Assembly: GCF_000720185.1 (NCBI RefSeq)
Contig: NZ_JOIY01000010.1
Coordinates: 186,001 to 250,000 of the forward strand
Length of the DNA stretch: 64,000 nt
Direction: 5' to 3'
Source: Streptomyces sp. NRRL S-340
Lineage (GTDB): Bacteria > Actinomycetota > Actinomycetes > Streptomycetales > Streptomycetaceae
Part shown: in pieces, positions 38,218 to 47,023 of the stretch
Layout: each line of letters begins with the position of its first letter
Numbering within the stretch: the stretch's first letter is position 1
Notes under the pieces: generated by a model
What the model was told of the DNA's origin: nothing
Databases searched by the model: none
The model's input: the letters and a program-made list of their open reading frames with translations, nothing else
Made by a program: the position numbers and the translations under genes

Positions 38218-39210
38218 CTACGGGAACTCGTACGCCTCGACCTCGGCGAGGTAGCGCTGCCGGCGCTCCTCGTCGTGCTCCAGGAAGGAGGCGAGGAAGG
38301 AGTTGCGGGCCAGTTCGCGCAGCCGGTCCTCGCTCAGGCCGAGGGTGCGGTGCACGGCGTCGAAGTTGTCGCCGGCGTAGCCGCCGAAGTAGGCCGGGTC
38401 GTCGGAGTTCACCGTGCACACGAGGCCCGCGTCCAGCATGGCGGGCAGCGGGTGGTCGGCGAGGGTGTCGACGGTGCGCAGCCGGACGTTGGACAGCGGG
38501 CACAGCGTCAGCGGGATCCGGTCGCGCACGAGGCGTTCGACCAGCGCGGCGTCCTCCATGCAGCGCAGGCCGTGGTCGACGCGCTCGACGCCGAGCGCGT
38601 CCAGGGCCTCGGTGATGTACTGCGGCGGCCCCTCCTCCCCCGCGTGCGCCACGCGCCGCAGCCCGAGGGCGGCGGCGGCCTCGTAGACCTCGCGGAACTT
38701 CGCCGGCGGATGCCCGATCTCGGCCGAGTCGAGCCCGATGCCGACGATCCGGTCGAGGTACGGCCTGGCCGCGTCCAGCGTGGCCAGGGCCGACTCGGCG
38801 GACTCGTCGCGCAGGAAGCACAGGATCAGCTGGGTGGAGACGCCGTGCCGCTGCACGCTGCGGCCGAGCGACCGCCACAGCCCCTCGACGACGGTGCCCA
38901 TCTCCACGCCGCGCGCCAGGTGGGCCTGCGGGTCGAAGAAGATCTCCGCGTGCCGCACGCCCTGCGCGGCGGCGCGCGCGAGGTAGGCGTCGGCGAGGTC
39001 CGCGAAGTCCTGCTCGGTGCGCAGGACGGCCATCAGCTCGTAGTAGAGGTTCAGGAAGGACTGGAGGTCCGCGAACCGGTAGGCCTCGCGGAGGGCGTCG
39101 GTGTCCTCGTACGGCAGCTTCACGCCGTTGCGCGCGGCCAGCTCGAAGGCCAGCTCGGGCTCCAGGGTGCCTTCGATATGGAGGTGCAGTTCAGCTTTGG
39201 GCAGGGGCAT
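38218..39210 (-). CDS. Adenine deaminase (adenosine-deaminase superfamily)
   Basis: 330 residues. The metal motif HLH at 9-11 (PKAELHLHIEGTLEPELAFE), the catalytic HAGEEGPPQYI and the DHG and SDDPAYFGG motifs are intact. The details EGTLEPEL, FFDPQAHLARG, GLDSAEIGHPP and SDDPAYFGGY match, as I recall, bacterial and fungal adenine deaminases (PA0148/Aah1 type) better than true adenosine deaminases. It would convert adenine to hypoxanthine for purine salvage. A GTG eight codons upstream overlaps the RNase Z stop by four bases and is an alternative start; neither has a strong ribosome site. Confidence 0.86.
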   Translation of the reverse strand: MPLPKAELHLHIEGTLEPELAFELAARNGVKLPYEDTDALREAYRFADLQSFLNLYYELMAVLRTEQDFADLADAYLARAAAQGVRHAEIFFDPQAHLARGVEMGTVVEGLWRSLGRSVQRHGVSTQLILCFLRDESAESALATLDAARPYLDRIVGIGLDSAEIGHPPAKFREVYEAAAALGLRRVAHAGEEGPPQYITEALDALGVERVDHGLRCMEDAALVERLVRDRIPLTLCPLSNVRLRTVDTLADHPLPAMLDAGLVCTVNSDDPAYFGGYAGDNFDAVHRTLGLSEDRLRELARNSFLASFLEHDEERRQRYLAEVEAYEFP

Positions 39211-39230
39211 CAGAGAATCGTACGGCTCTT

Positions 39231-40136
39231 TCACCGACGTTTCGGAACCGGCACCCGGAGCAGGTCGTGGGCCACGGTCAGCTCGCCCTCGAACCCGGCC
39301 GCGCGTGCCTGCCGTTCGAACGCGTCGGGTTCGGTGTAGCGCTGGCTGAAGTGGGTGAGCACGAGGTGGCGTACGCCCGCGTCCCGGGCCACCCGGGCGG
39401 CCTGGGCGGCGGTCAGGTGGCCGTGCTCGACGGCGAGCGGTTCGTCCTCGTCGAGGAAGGTCGACTCGATGACCAGCAGGTCGCAGCCCTCGGCGAGCGC
39501 GTGCACGCCCTCGCACAGCCGGGTGTCCATGACGAACGCGAACCGCTGCCCGCGCCGCACCTCGCTCACCGCCTCCAGGGGCACCCCGCCGAGCAAGCCC
39601 TCGCGCTGGATCCGGCCCACGTCGGGTCCCTTGATCCCGTGCGCGGCGAGCCGGCCGGGCAGCATCCGGCGCCCGTCGGGTTCGACGAGCCGGTAGCCGA
39701 AGGACTCCACCGGGTGGGAGAGCCTGCGGGCTTCCAGGGTGTAGGCCGGTGTCGCCGCGAGGACGCCGTCGGCGTCGACCGGGGCCTCGGTGAGGGCGAC
39801 CGTCTCGCGGTAGGCGGTGGCGTACCGCAGGCGGTCGAAGAAACGCCTGCCCGAGCGCGGGTAGTGCGCGGTGACCTCGTGCGGGACCCGGTCGAGGTTG
39901 ATCCGCTGGATGACTCCGGCCAGGCCCAGGCTGTGGTCGCCGTGGAAGTGGGTGACGCAGATCCGGTTCAGGTCGTGGGCGGCGACGCCGGCACGCAGCA
40001 TCTGCCGCTGGGTGCCCTCGCCGGGGTCGAACAGGATGCCCTCGCCGTCCCAGCGCAGCAGGTAGCCGTTGTGGTTGCGGTGCCGGGTCGGTACCTGGCT
40101 GGCCGTGCCGAGGACGACGAGTTCACGGACGGACAC
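39231..40136 (-). CDS. rnz: Ribonuclease Z
   Basis: 301 residues, the normal short bacterial form. The metallo-beta-lactamase motif [11 protein letters not shown] is near 62-72, and [10 protein letters not shown] and [11 protein letters not shown] supply the remaining metal ligands. RNase Z cleaves the 3' trailer of tRNA precursors. GTG start. It follows the HIT gene by six bases and is followed at once by the adenine deaminase gene, so the three form an operon. Confidence 0.92.
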   Translation of the reverse strand: MSVRELVVLGTASQVPTRHRNHNGYLLRWDGEGILFDPGEGTQRQMLRAGVAAHDLNRICVTHFHGDHSLGLAGVIQRINLDRVPHEVTAHYPRSGRRFFDRLRYATAYRETVALTEAPVDADGVLAATPAYTLEARRLSHPVESFGYRLVEPDGRRMLPGRLAAHGIKGPDVGRIQREGLLGGVPLEAVSEVRRGQRFAFVMDTRLCEGVHALAEGCDLLVIESTFLDEDEPLAVEHGHLTAAQAARVARDAGVRHLVLTHFSQRYTEPDAFERQARAAGFEGELTVAHDLLRVPVPKRR

Positions 40137-40142
40137 GGCTCA

Positions 40143-40496
40143 CTACCCGGGGGGCCACTGCAGGCCGCGGCCGCCCAGGACGTGCGCGTGGGCGTGCCAG
40201 ACGGTCTGGCCGGCGCCGGAGCCGGTGTTGAAGACGGTGCGGTAGCTCTCCAGCTTCTCGTCGTCGGCGACGGCCTGCGTCTCGCGCAGCACGTCGGCGG
40301 CGAGCTGCGGGGCGCCCGCGGCGAGGGCGGCGGCGTCCTTGTAGTGCGCCTTGGGGATCACCAGGATGTGGGTGGGCGCCTGGGGGTTGATGTCACGGAA
40401 GGCGACGGTCGTGTCCGTCTCGCGGACGACGGTCGCGGGGACGTGACCCGCGACGATCTTGCAGAACAGGCAGTCGTCCTGGGGTTCCCCTGCCAT
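40143..40496 (-). CDS. HIT-family protein (HINT type)
   Basis: 117 residues. CLFCKIVAG at 9-17 gives a Cys pair typical of bacterial HINT proteins, and the catalytic histidine triad HAHAHVLGG is at 101-109. The family hydrolyses AMP-linked amides and similar nucleotide conjugates. It is the first gene of a run HIT-rnz-adenine deaminase. The ATG is downstream of GGAGCG. Confidence 0.93.
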   Translation of the reverse strand: MAGEPQDDCLFCKIVAGHVPATVVRETDTTVAFRDINPQAPTHILVIPKAHYKDAAALAAGAPQLAADVLRETQAVADDEKLESYRTVFNTGSGAGQTVWHAHAHVLGGRGLQWPPG

Positions 40497-40550
40497 GCGC
40501 GTGCGCTCCTTCGGGCCGGTGAGCTGGTACGGGGCATCGTAGTCGGTCGG

Positions 40551-40579
40551 CCGCGGGCCGGTGGGCGGCCGGCCCGCGG
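40551..40579. terminator. Hairpin after the tricorn gene
   Basis: CCGCGGGCCGG pairs perfectly with CCGGCCCGCGG around a seven-base loop in the 96-base spacer between the tricorn gene and the HIT gene, both on the minus strand. It lies right after the tricorn stop and should end that transcript. Confidence 0.65.
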
Positions 40580-40592
40580 TCCGGACGGGGCG

Positions 40593-43500
40593 TCAGGCGG
40601 GCAGGTCCGGCGCCGTCTTGGCGGGGCTGGATTCCAGTGCCTCCAGGGCCAGCCTGATCGCCTCGTCCAGTTGCGGGTCGCGGCCCGCCGCGTGGTCCTG
40701 GGGCCGCTGGACGACCTCGACGTCCGGGTCCACGCCGTGGTTCTCCACGCCCCAGCCGTAGCCCTCCAGCCAGAACGCGTACTTGGGCTGGGTGATCAGG
40801 GTGCCGTCGACCAGGCGGTAGCGGCTGTCGATGCCGATGACGCCGCCCCAGGTGCGGGTGCCGACGACCGGTCCGATGCCCAGCGCCTTGATCGCCGCGT
40901 TGACGATGTCGCCGTCGGAGCCGGAGAACTCGTTGGCCACGGCGACGACCGGACCGCGCGGCGCGTCCCGCGGGTAGCTCTCCGGCCGCATGCCGCGCGG
41001 CAGGTCCCAGCCGACGATGCGCCGGGCCAGTTTCTCCACGACGAGCTGGGAGGTGTGCCCGCCGCGGTTCTCCCGCACGTCCACGACCAGGCCCTCGCGC
41101 GCCACCTCGACGCGCAGGTCGCGGTGGATCTGCGCCCAGCCGGGCGCCTGCATGTCGGGGACGTGCAGGTAGCCCAGCCGGCCGCCGGACTTCTCGTGGA
41201 CGTAGGCGCGGCGGTCGGTGACCCAGGCGTGGTAGCGCAGCGGTTCCTCGTCGGCGAGGGGCACCACGACGGCGTGCCGCGCCTCCCCGCCGCCGGCGGG
41301 CGAGATCGTCAGCTCGACGGGCTTGCCGGCCGTGCCGACCAGCAGCGGGCCGGGGCCGGTCACCGGGTCGACCGGCCGGCCGGCGACCGCGGTGACGGCG
41401 TCCCCGGCGCGGACCGCGACGCCGGGCGCGGCGAGCGGGCTGCGCGCGTGCGGGTCGGACGTCTCCGAGGGCAGGATCCGGTCGATGCGCCAGCTCCCGT
41501 CCTCGTGCCGGGAGACGTCCGCGCCGAGCAGGCCCTGGCGGGCGCCGTCGCCGAAGGCGCCGAACGGGGTGACGTAGGCGTGCGAGGTGCCGAGTTCGCC
41601 GTGCACCTCCCAGAGCAGGTCCACGAGGTCGTCGTGGGTGGCGACGCGGTCCAGGACGGGCCGGTAGCGGTCGAGGACGCCGTCCCAGTCGACGCCGTTC
41701 ATGTCGGACCGCCAGAAGTGGTCCCGCATGATGCGGCCGGTCTCCTCGTACATCTGCCGCCACTCGGCGGCCGGGTCGACCGTCTGGCGCACCCGGCCCA
41801 GGTCGACGGTGATGTTGGAGTCGCTGTCCTCGTCGCCGGAGGCGCGCCGGTCGCTGGGGACGACCCTGAGTTTGCCGTCGGACCACAGCAGGACGCGCTT
41901 GCCGTCGCCGCTGACCTCGAAGTGGTCGGCGTCGGCGGCGAGGTGCTCGATGCGCTGCTGGGCGAGGTCGTAGCGTTCCAGCTCGGTCTTCGGGTCCGGA
42001 TCCTCGGGGGTGGCGCGGGAGGCGCCGAGCACGCCGGTCACCGGGTGCCGCAGCCACAGCACGCCGTCGCGGGCGGCGCGCAGGTTGGAGTAGCGGGCGG
42101 CCTCGACCGGGAAGGGCACGATCCGGTCGGCGAGGCCTTCGAGGTCGATCCGGGTGGCCGGGGTGCCCTCGCCCTCGGGGGTCTCGTCCTTGTCGGCGGA
42201 CTCGAAGGGGCGGCCGTGGCGCTGCGGCCCGAACGGGGACGGTGTGGTCGCGGCCAGGGTGATCAGGTGCGGGCGGGAACTCTCCACGAACGCCAGGTCG
42301 AAGACGTGCTCGTCGTAGACCGGGTCGAAGGAGCGGTGGGAGAGGAAGGCGAGGTGCTTGCCGTCCAGGGTGAACGCGGGCGCGTAGTCCTGGAAGCGCA
42401 GCGGGGTGGCCTCGGTGACCGACAGGTCGGTGGTGTTGGCCAGGCGGAGCTGGCTGAGCGGGCTCGGGCCCGGGTGGGACCAGGCGATCCAGGCAGAGTC
42501 GGGCGAGAAGGCGATGCCGGTGACGTCGCCGTTGTCGCTGCGGTCCACCTCGCGGACCTCGCCGGTCTCGCGTTCGACGAGGAGCAGGCGGCCGTCGTGG
42601 GAGGCGACGGCGGCGCGGCTGCCGTCGGGGGCCATGGCCAGTTCCAGGACCCGGCCGAGCTGTCCGGCGGCGAGGCGGCGCGGGGTGGCGCCGGGGGCGA
42701 GGCCGGTGGCGGGCGCGAACTCCAGGGCGTCCTCGCCCTCGGCGTCGGTCACCCACGCCACCCACTCCTCGCCGTCGGCGCGGAAGGTGCGCGGCAGCCG
42801 GGTGCGGACGCCGGGTTCGGCGGCCAGCGCGCGGGCCGGGCCCGAGCGGTGGGTGACCCAGTGGACGGCGCCGCGCACGGCGACGGCGCTGCCGCGGGCG
42901 GTGTGGTCGGGTGCGGCGGACCCGAACCAGCGGCCGGCGTTGACCGGGTGGGGCCGCAGGTCGACGCGCGGTCCGCCGAGGCGGATGCCGAGGCGGCGCG
43001 GTTCGGCGCCGTCCAGGTCGTCCAGGAGCCAGAGTTCACCGGCGCTCGCGTACACGACCCGGGTGCCGTCGGTGGCGGCGTGCCGGGCGTAGAAACCGTC
43101 CAGAGGGGTGTGGCGGCGCAGTTCGGAGCCGTCGGCGCGGGAGGAGTACAGCGCGCCGGTGCCCTCGTGGTCCGAGAGGAAGGCGACCCTGTCCCCCACC
43201 CACAGCGGGTACTCGAGGTTGCCGTCCAGGTCTTCGTGCAGGCGTACGAACTCGCCGGTGTCCTCCGGGTCGATCCACAGCTTCCCGGCCGTGCCGCCCC
43301 GGTACCGCTTCCACCAGGCCGCCTCGCGGCCCATGGTCGCGGACAGCAGTACGGTGTGCGGCCCGTACGCGACGGCACCGACCGGGCCGTAGGGCAGGAC
43401 GGCGGCCTCCGAGCCGTCCAGCGGGACGGCGCGGGCCCAGGTGCGGCGCAGGCTGGCCTGGCCCTGGGTGCTGATGGCGAGGACTTCGCCACCGGGCGTC

Positions 43501-43811
43501 CAGCCCCGCACCTGGGTGCGCCAGCTGCCCCAGTGGGTGAGGCGCTCGGCGGGCCCGCCGTCGACCGGCGCGACGTGCACCTCGGGGGCGCCGTCACGGG
43601 TGGAGGTCCAGGCGACGGTGGTGCCGTCGGGCGAGATGCGCGGGTGGTTCACCGGCACGTTGTCGGCGCTGACCCGCCAGGCCCGCCCGCCGTCCAGCGG
43701 CGCGAGCCACACGTCGTCCTCGGCGGTGAAGGCGACCAACTCCCCGTGCAGGTGCGGAAAACGGAGATAGGCGGACGGTACGGTCGATGCGGAGGATGCG
43801 GACTGAGTCAC
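40593..43811 (-). CDS. Tricorn protease homologue (S41 peptidase)
   Basis: 1072 residues. The N-terminal part is a beta-propeller (repeated HPRISPDGTTVAWTSTRDG-type blades, about 20-650), followed by a helical and PDZ region (about 690-880) and the S41 catalytic domain. The active site is visible: His in RIMRDHFWR, Ser 965 and Asp 966 in NEFSGSDGDIV, and Glu in the C-terminal domain. Tricorn forms large cytoplasmic complexes that cut peptides released by the proteasome into di- to tripeptides, and Streptomyces has proteasomes, so the pathway fits. Gly- and Glu-rich spacers around residue 530 are typical. Single gene; no operon partner on this side. Confidence 0.94.
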   Translation of the reverse strand: MTQSASSASTVPSAYLRFPHLHGELVAFTAEDDVWLAPLDGGRAWRVSADNVPVNHPRISPDGTTVAWTSTRDGAPEVHVAPVDGGPAERLTHWGSWRTQVRGWTPGGEVLAISTQGQASLRRTWARAVPLDGSEAAVLPYGPVGAVAYGPHTVLLSATMGREAAWWKRYRGGTAGKLWIDPEDTGEFVRLHEDLDGNLEYPLWVGDRVAFLSDHEGTGALYSSRADGSELRRHTPLDGFYARHAATDGTRVVYASAGELWLLDDLDGAEPRRLGIRLGGPRVDLRPHPVNAGRWFGSAAPDHTARGSAVAVRGAVHWVTHRSGPARALAAEPGVRTRLPRTFRADGEEWVAWVTDAEGEDALEFAPATGLAPGATPRRLAAGQLGRVLELAMAPDGSRAAVASHDGRLLLVERETGEVREVDRSDNGDVTGIAFSPDSAWIAWSHPGPSPLSQLRLANTTDLSVTEATPLRFQDYAPAFTLDGKHLAFLSHRSFDPVYDEHVFDLAFVESSRPHLITLAATTPSPFGPQRHGRPFESADKDETPEGEGTPATRIDLEGLADRIVPFPVEAARYSNLRAARDGVLWLRHPVTGVLGASRATPEDPDPKTELERYDLAQQRIEHLAADADHFEVSGDGKRVLLWSDGKLRVVPSDRRASGDEDSDSNITVDLGRVRQTVDPAAEWRQMYEETGRIMRDHFWRSDMNGVDWDGVLDRYRPVLDRVATHDDLVDLLWEVHGELGTSHAYVTPFGAFGDGARQGLLGADVSRHEDGSWRIDRILPSETSDPHARSPLAAPGVAVRAGDAVTAVAGRPVDPVTGPGPLLVGTAGKPVELTISPAGGGEARHAVVVPLADEEPLRYHAWVTDRRAYVHEKSGGRLGYLHVPDMQAPGWAQIHRDLRVEVAREGLVVDVRENRGGHTSQLVVEKLARRIVGWDLPRGMRPESYPRDAPRGPVVAVANEFSGSDGDIVNAAIKALGIGPVVGTRTWGGVIGIDSRYRLVDGTLITQPKYAFWLEGYGWGVENHGVDPDVEVVQRPQDHAAGRDPQLDEAIRLALEALESSPAKTAPDLPA

Positions 43812-43946
43812 CCGATCACCCTACGCAGCGCCCGCGGTCACGGACAGGGGAACGGATCACTTCGGTGATCACTTCGCGTTCCGCCCGGCCCGCACGGGCC
43901 GCCGCGGGCCGCCCGTCGTGCCGCTGCGATCGGGGCCGTCCTGCCG

Positions 43947-44534
43947 CTACTTGCCCCGGACGGGGCCGCAGGCGGGGTCGGTGCCGCACCAGAGGGTCCG
44001 GGTGACGGTGACGGTGACCACCGGCGCCGGCTGCCGGTGGGAGGGGCGGTGGGCGGGCTCGCGGGTGGCGGGCGGCCGGCCGCCGGGGCCGGTGGCCGCG
44101 TCGCAGTCGCCGAGCCCGTCCACGTGGAAGACCGTCCGGCCGCCCGCCTTCGCGGTCAGGTCGCCGCGCACGCAGACGCCGTCGACGGCCCGGGTGACCT
44201 TCCCGGTGACGGTGATCTCCCGGCCGTCCCCGGTACGGCCCCGGCAGTCGACGGTGACGACGGTGACCCGCGACGCCGACGGCTGCTGCCGTCCCGGCGT
44301 GTGCGCCCTGCCGCCGTCGCCGTCGCGTGCCGTGCAGCTGAGCCGGCTCACGGACGTGTGACGCCGGTTCAGTTCGGCGGTGGCCGTGCGGTCGGTCGTG
44401 TACGACACCGTCGCGGTGCTCAGCCCGCCGGGGTCGCACGCGGCGAGCGCGCCCGCGGCGGCCACCGCGAGCCCGGCCGCGGCCAGCGCCCGCCGTCCGC
44501 CCGGCAGGTGCCGGAACCGTCTCGATACCCCCAT
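43947..44534 (-). CDS. Putative lipoprotein
   Basis: 195 residues. An Arg-rich start, a hydrophobic stretch and the lipobox GALAAC (Cys 33) mark it as a membrane-anchored lipoprotein. The mature part is beta-rich with several Cys (SCTARDGDGG, DCRGRTGDG, VDGVCVRGDL, DGLGDCD), likely disulfide-bonded, with a Pro/Arg/His-rich linker and a final TVTRTLWCGTDPACGP. No known domain is recognised. It is alone between the tricorn and VOC genes. Confidence 0.75.
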   Translation of the reverse strand: MGVSRRFRHLPGGRRALAAAGLAVAAAGALAACDPGGLSTATVSYTTDRTATAELNRRHTSVSRLSCTARDGDGGRAHTPGRQQPSASRVTVVTVDCRGRTGDGREITVTGKVTRAVDGVCVRGDLTAKAGGRTVFHVDGLGDCDAATGPGGRPPATREPAHRPSHRQPAPVVTVTVTRTLWCGTDPACGPVRGK

Positions 44535-44613
44535 ACCCGGCAGAGTGCCACCGGGGAGCCGTGGGCGGTAGAGCGCATACGGCCACCTGTGCGCCGTGCG
44601 CGCCCGCGCGCGG

Positions 44614-45006
44614 TCAGGACCGCAGCAGCAGCCACTCCTGGAGCTCCACCAGGTTGCCCTCCGGGTCCTTCAGGTGGGCGACGCGCATCCGGTCCGTCAG
44701 GGGGGCCGGGCCGTGCAGCAGCGTGGCGCCGCGGCCGGTGATCTCGGCGCAGTAGGCGTCCAGGTCGTCCACGCGCAGCACCACCAGGGAGCGGTGCCCG
44801 GTGGCGGTGCCGCCCAGCTCGCCCAGCACCTCCGCCATCATCGCCCGGTCCTGGAGGGCGATGCCCGCGGACCCGGTGGCGGGGCTGAACTTCTCGTACG
44901 GCCCCTGCGCCGCGCCGGACTGCGGCTTGAGGCCGAGCACGTCGGCGTAGAAGCGGTAGGAGGCGGCGAAGTCGGTGACGAGGAGCCGTACTTGGGCGAG
45001 TTCCAC
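44614..45006 (-). CDS. VOC-family (glyoxalase-like) protein
   Basis: 130 residues. One VOC fold of the beta-alpha-beta-beta-beta type is readable: VRLLVTDFAASYRFYADVLGL at the start, HRSLVVLRVDDLDAYCAEI in the second half and VAHLKDPEGNLVELQEW at the end, with Glu in the metal position. The C-terminal Glu of NLVELQEW is typical. It may bind or modify a small electrophile or act in antibiotic resistance; the substrate is unknown. GTG start follows AGGGGGG. It is 21 bases after rsmE on the same strand. Confidence 0.85.
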   Translation of the reverse strand: MELAQVRLLVTDFAASYRFYADVLGLKPQSGAAQGPYEKFSPATGSAGIALQDRAMMAEVLGELGGTATGHRSLVVLRVDDLDAYCAEITGRGATLLHGPAPLTDRMRVAHLKDPEGNLVELQEWLLLRS

Positions 45007-45027
45007 GGTGTTTCCCCCCTGGCGCGG

Positions 45028-45765
45028 TCAGGACCAGCGGCCCGTGCGGCCCAGGAGCAGGGCCGCGGCGGCGGTGCCGGCGGTCGATGTACGCAACACA
45101 GTAGGCCCCAGGACGTAGGGCCCGGCGCCGGCCTCGGCGAACAGCGCCAGCTCCTCGGGGGAGACGCCGCCTTCGGGCCCCACGACCAGCACGATCTCTC
45201 CCCGGGCGGGGAGTTCGGCGGTGGCCAGCCGCTCCCGGCCGCTCTCGTGGAGCACGGCGGCGAAGTCCGCTCCGGCGAGGAGTGCGGCGACCTGCCTGGT
45301 CGTCGCGGCGTCCGCGACCTCGGGGAAGCGCACGCGGCGCGACTGCTTGCCGGCCTCGCGGGCGGTGGCCCGCCACTTGCCGAGCGCCTTGAGTCCCCGC
45401 TCGCCCCTCCACTGGGTGATGCAGCGGGAGGCGGCCCAGGGCACGATGGCGTCGACGCCGACCTCCGTCATGGTCTCCACGGCCAGTTCACCGCGGTCAC
45501 CCTTGGGAAGTGCCTGGACGACGGTGATCCGGGGCGAGGGCGGGGGTTCCTCGGTCACCGGGCCCAGCCGCACGACGAGCCGGTCCTTGCCCTCCGTGGC
45601 GCTCACCTCGCCCTCGGCCCACCGTCCGGCGCCGTCCGTGAGCACGACCCGCTCGCCGGTCTGCAGCCGCTTCACCGAGACGGCGTGCCGCCCCTCGGCG
45701 CCGTCCAGCACGAACGGGCCCGGGCCGCCCTCCAGCCGGTCGGCCACGAACACGGGTGCGGTCAT
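45028..45765 (-). CDS. rsmE: 16S rRNA (uracil-1498-N3)-methyltransferase
   Basis: 245 residues of the SPOUT superfamily. The C-terminal knot is marked by VLVVGPEGGVSPEELALF and YVLGPTVLRTSTAGTAAAAL, the latter being the RsmE signature LG..ILR.ETA, here with T-S in place of E-T. The N-terminal domain (about 1-75) is the PUA-like part. It methylates U1498 of 16S rRNA in assembled 30S subunits. The ATG overlaps the nitronate monooxygenase stop by four bases (ATGA). Confidence 0.93.
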   Translation of the reverse strand: MTAPVFVADRLEGGPGPFVLDGAEGRHAVSVKRLQTGERVVLTDGAGRWAEGEVSATEGKDRLVVRLGPVTEEPPPSPRITVVQALPKGDRGELAVETMTEVGVDAIVPWAASRCITQWRGERGLKALGKWRATAREAGKQSRRVRFPEVADAATTRQVAALLAGADFAAVLHESGRERLATAELPARGEIVLVVGPEGGVSPEELALFAEAGAGPYVLGPTVLRTSTAGTAAAALLLGRTGRWS

Positions 45766-46901
45766 CGCGCATCGCCTCCCCTGCGCGGACCGGCCGCCGA
45801 CTGACGCCGGGCGGCGTCCAGTTCGTCCGCCAGCACCTCGACCAGCTCGCCCGCGGGCAGCGCGCGGACCTGGCGGTGGCCCTGCCCCGCCCACAGCGCC
45901 ATGCCCTGCGGGTCGCCGGCCTTCGCGGCGGCCTTGCGCAGCGGCGAGGTGAGGTGGTGGACCTCCGGGTAGGCGGCGGGCGCGTACGGGCCGTGTTCGC
46001 GCACGAAGCGGTTGACCAGGGCGCGGGCGGGCCGCCCGGAGAACGCGCGGGTCAGCTCGGTGTGCGGGAAGACGGGGTCGGTCAGGGCCTGCTTGTGCAG
46101 GGCGTGCGCCCCGGACTCGGGGGCGGCGAGGAACGCCGTGCCCAGCTGGGCGGCGCTCGCTCCGGCCGCGAGGACGGCGGCGATCTGGCTGCCGCGCATG
46201 ATGCCGCCGGCGGCGACGACCGGCAGGTCCACGGCCTCGCGGATCTGCGTGACCAGGGAGAGCACGCCGATGCCGGCGCCGTCGTTCTCCGGCCGGTCGC
46301 GGTGGGTGCCCTGGTGGCCGCCCGCCTCCACGCCCTGGGCGATCACCGCGTCCGCGCCCGCCCGCGCCACGGCCAGCGCCTCGTCGACGGTGGTCGCGGT
46401 GGCCAGGACGTACGTGCCGACGCGGTGCAGGGAGTCGATGACCTGGCGGGTGGGGACGCCGAAGTGGAAGGAGACCACGGGGACCGGGTCGTCCAGGAGG
46501 ACGGCGAGCTTGACCTCGTAACCGTCGTCCCGCCCGCACTCGGGGTCGCCCAGCTCCGTCTCGTACCAGGTGGCCTCACCGGCCAGCTGCTGCGCGTAGA
46601 GGTCCACGGCGCCGGACGGGGGCGCGGCGTAGGCCGTTTTGGCGGAGCCGGTGCCCGCACCGGAGTGCTCCGGCTGGGGCATGAAGACGTTCACCCCGAA
46701 GGGGCGGCCGGTCAGCCCGCGCATCTGCTTGATCTCCTGGTACATGCCGTCCGCCGTCTTGTACCCGGCCGCCAGGAAGCCCAGCCCGCCGGCCTCGGAC
46801 ACCGCGGCGGCGAGCTGTGGCCCGGCGGGGCCGCCCGCCATCGGAGCCTGCACGATCGGACGGGGGAAGAGATCGGTCAGCGCGGACAATGCGGAGGACA
46901 T
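45762..46901 (-). CDS. Nitronate monooxygenase family flavoprotein
   Basis: 379 residues. A TIM-barrel FMN enzyme: PIVQAPMAGGPAGPQLAAAV at the start, the signature AQGVEAGGHQGTHR near 188-201 with the catalytic His, and VVAAGGIMRGSQIAAVLAAGASAAQLGTAF for FMN phosphate binding. It oxidises nitronates such as propionate-3-nitronate, protecting against nitro toxins. The C-terminus overlaps rsmE. A long hairpin between it and dnaJ separates the transcripts. Confidence 0.9.
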   Translation of the reverse strand: MSSALSALTDLFPRPIVQAPMAGGPAGPQLAAAVSEAGGLGFLAAGYKTADGMYQEIKQMRGLTGRPFGVNVFMPQPEHSGAGTGSAKTAYAAPPSGAVDLYAQQLAGEATWYETELGDPECGRDDGYEVKLAVLLDDPVPVVSFHFGVPTRQVIDSLHRVGTYVLATATTVDEALAVARAGADAVIAQGVEAGGHQGTHRDRPENDGAGIGVLSLVTQIREAVDLPVVAAGGIMRGSQIAAVLAAGASAAQLGTAFLAAPESGAHALHKQALTDPVFPHTELTRAFSGRPARALVNRFVREHGPYAPAAYPEVHHLTSPLRKAAAKAGDPQGMALWAGQGHRQVRALPAGELVEVLADELDAARRQSAAGPRRGGDAR

Positions 46902-46956
46902 GACCGCATGGTGTCACGTCCCGCGTACGGCTCCGAATCCGGGCGCCCGCCGGCAG

Positions 46957-47000
46957 GTGCCGGGGGGCGGCCACCGGCGTCGGTGGCCGCCCCCCGGCAC
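46957..47000. terminator. Perfect 20-bp hairpin after dnaJ
   Basis: A perfect 20-base-pair stem with a four-base loop lies 24 bases after the dnaJ stop and before the nitronate monooxygenase gene, both on the minus strand. It has no T-run but should end the hrcA-dnaJ transcript. Confidence 0.75.
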
Positions 47001-47023
47001 AGCGGCACGGCGTTCAGCCCGCC

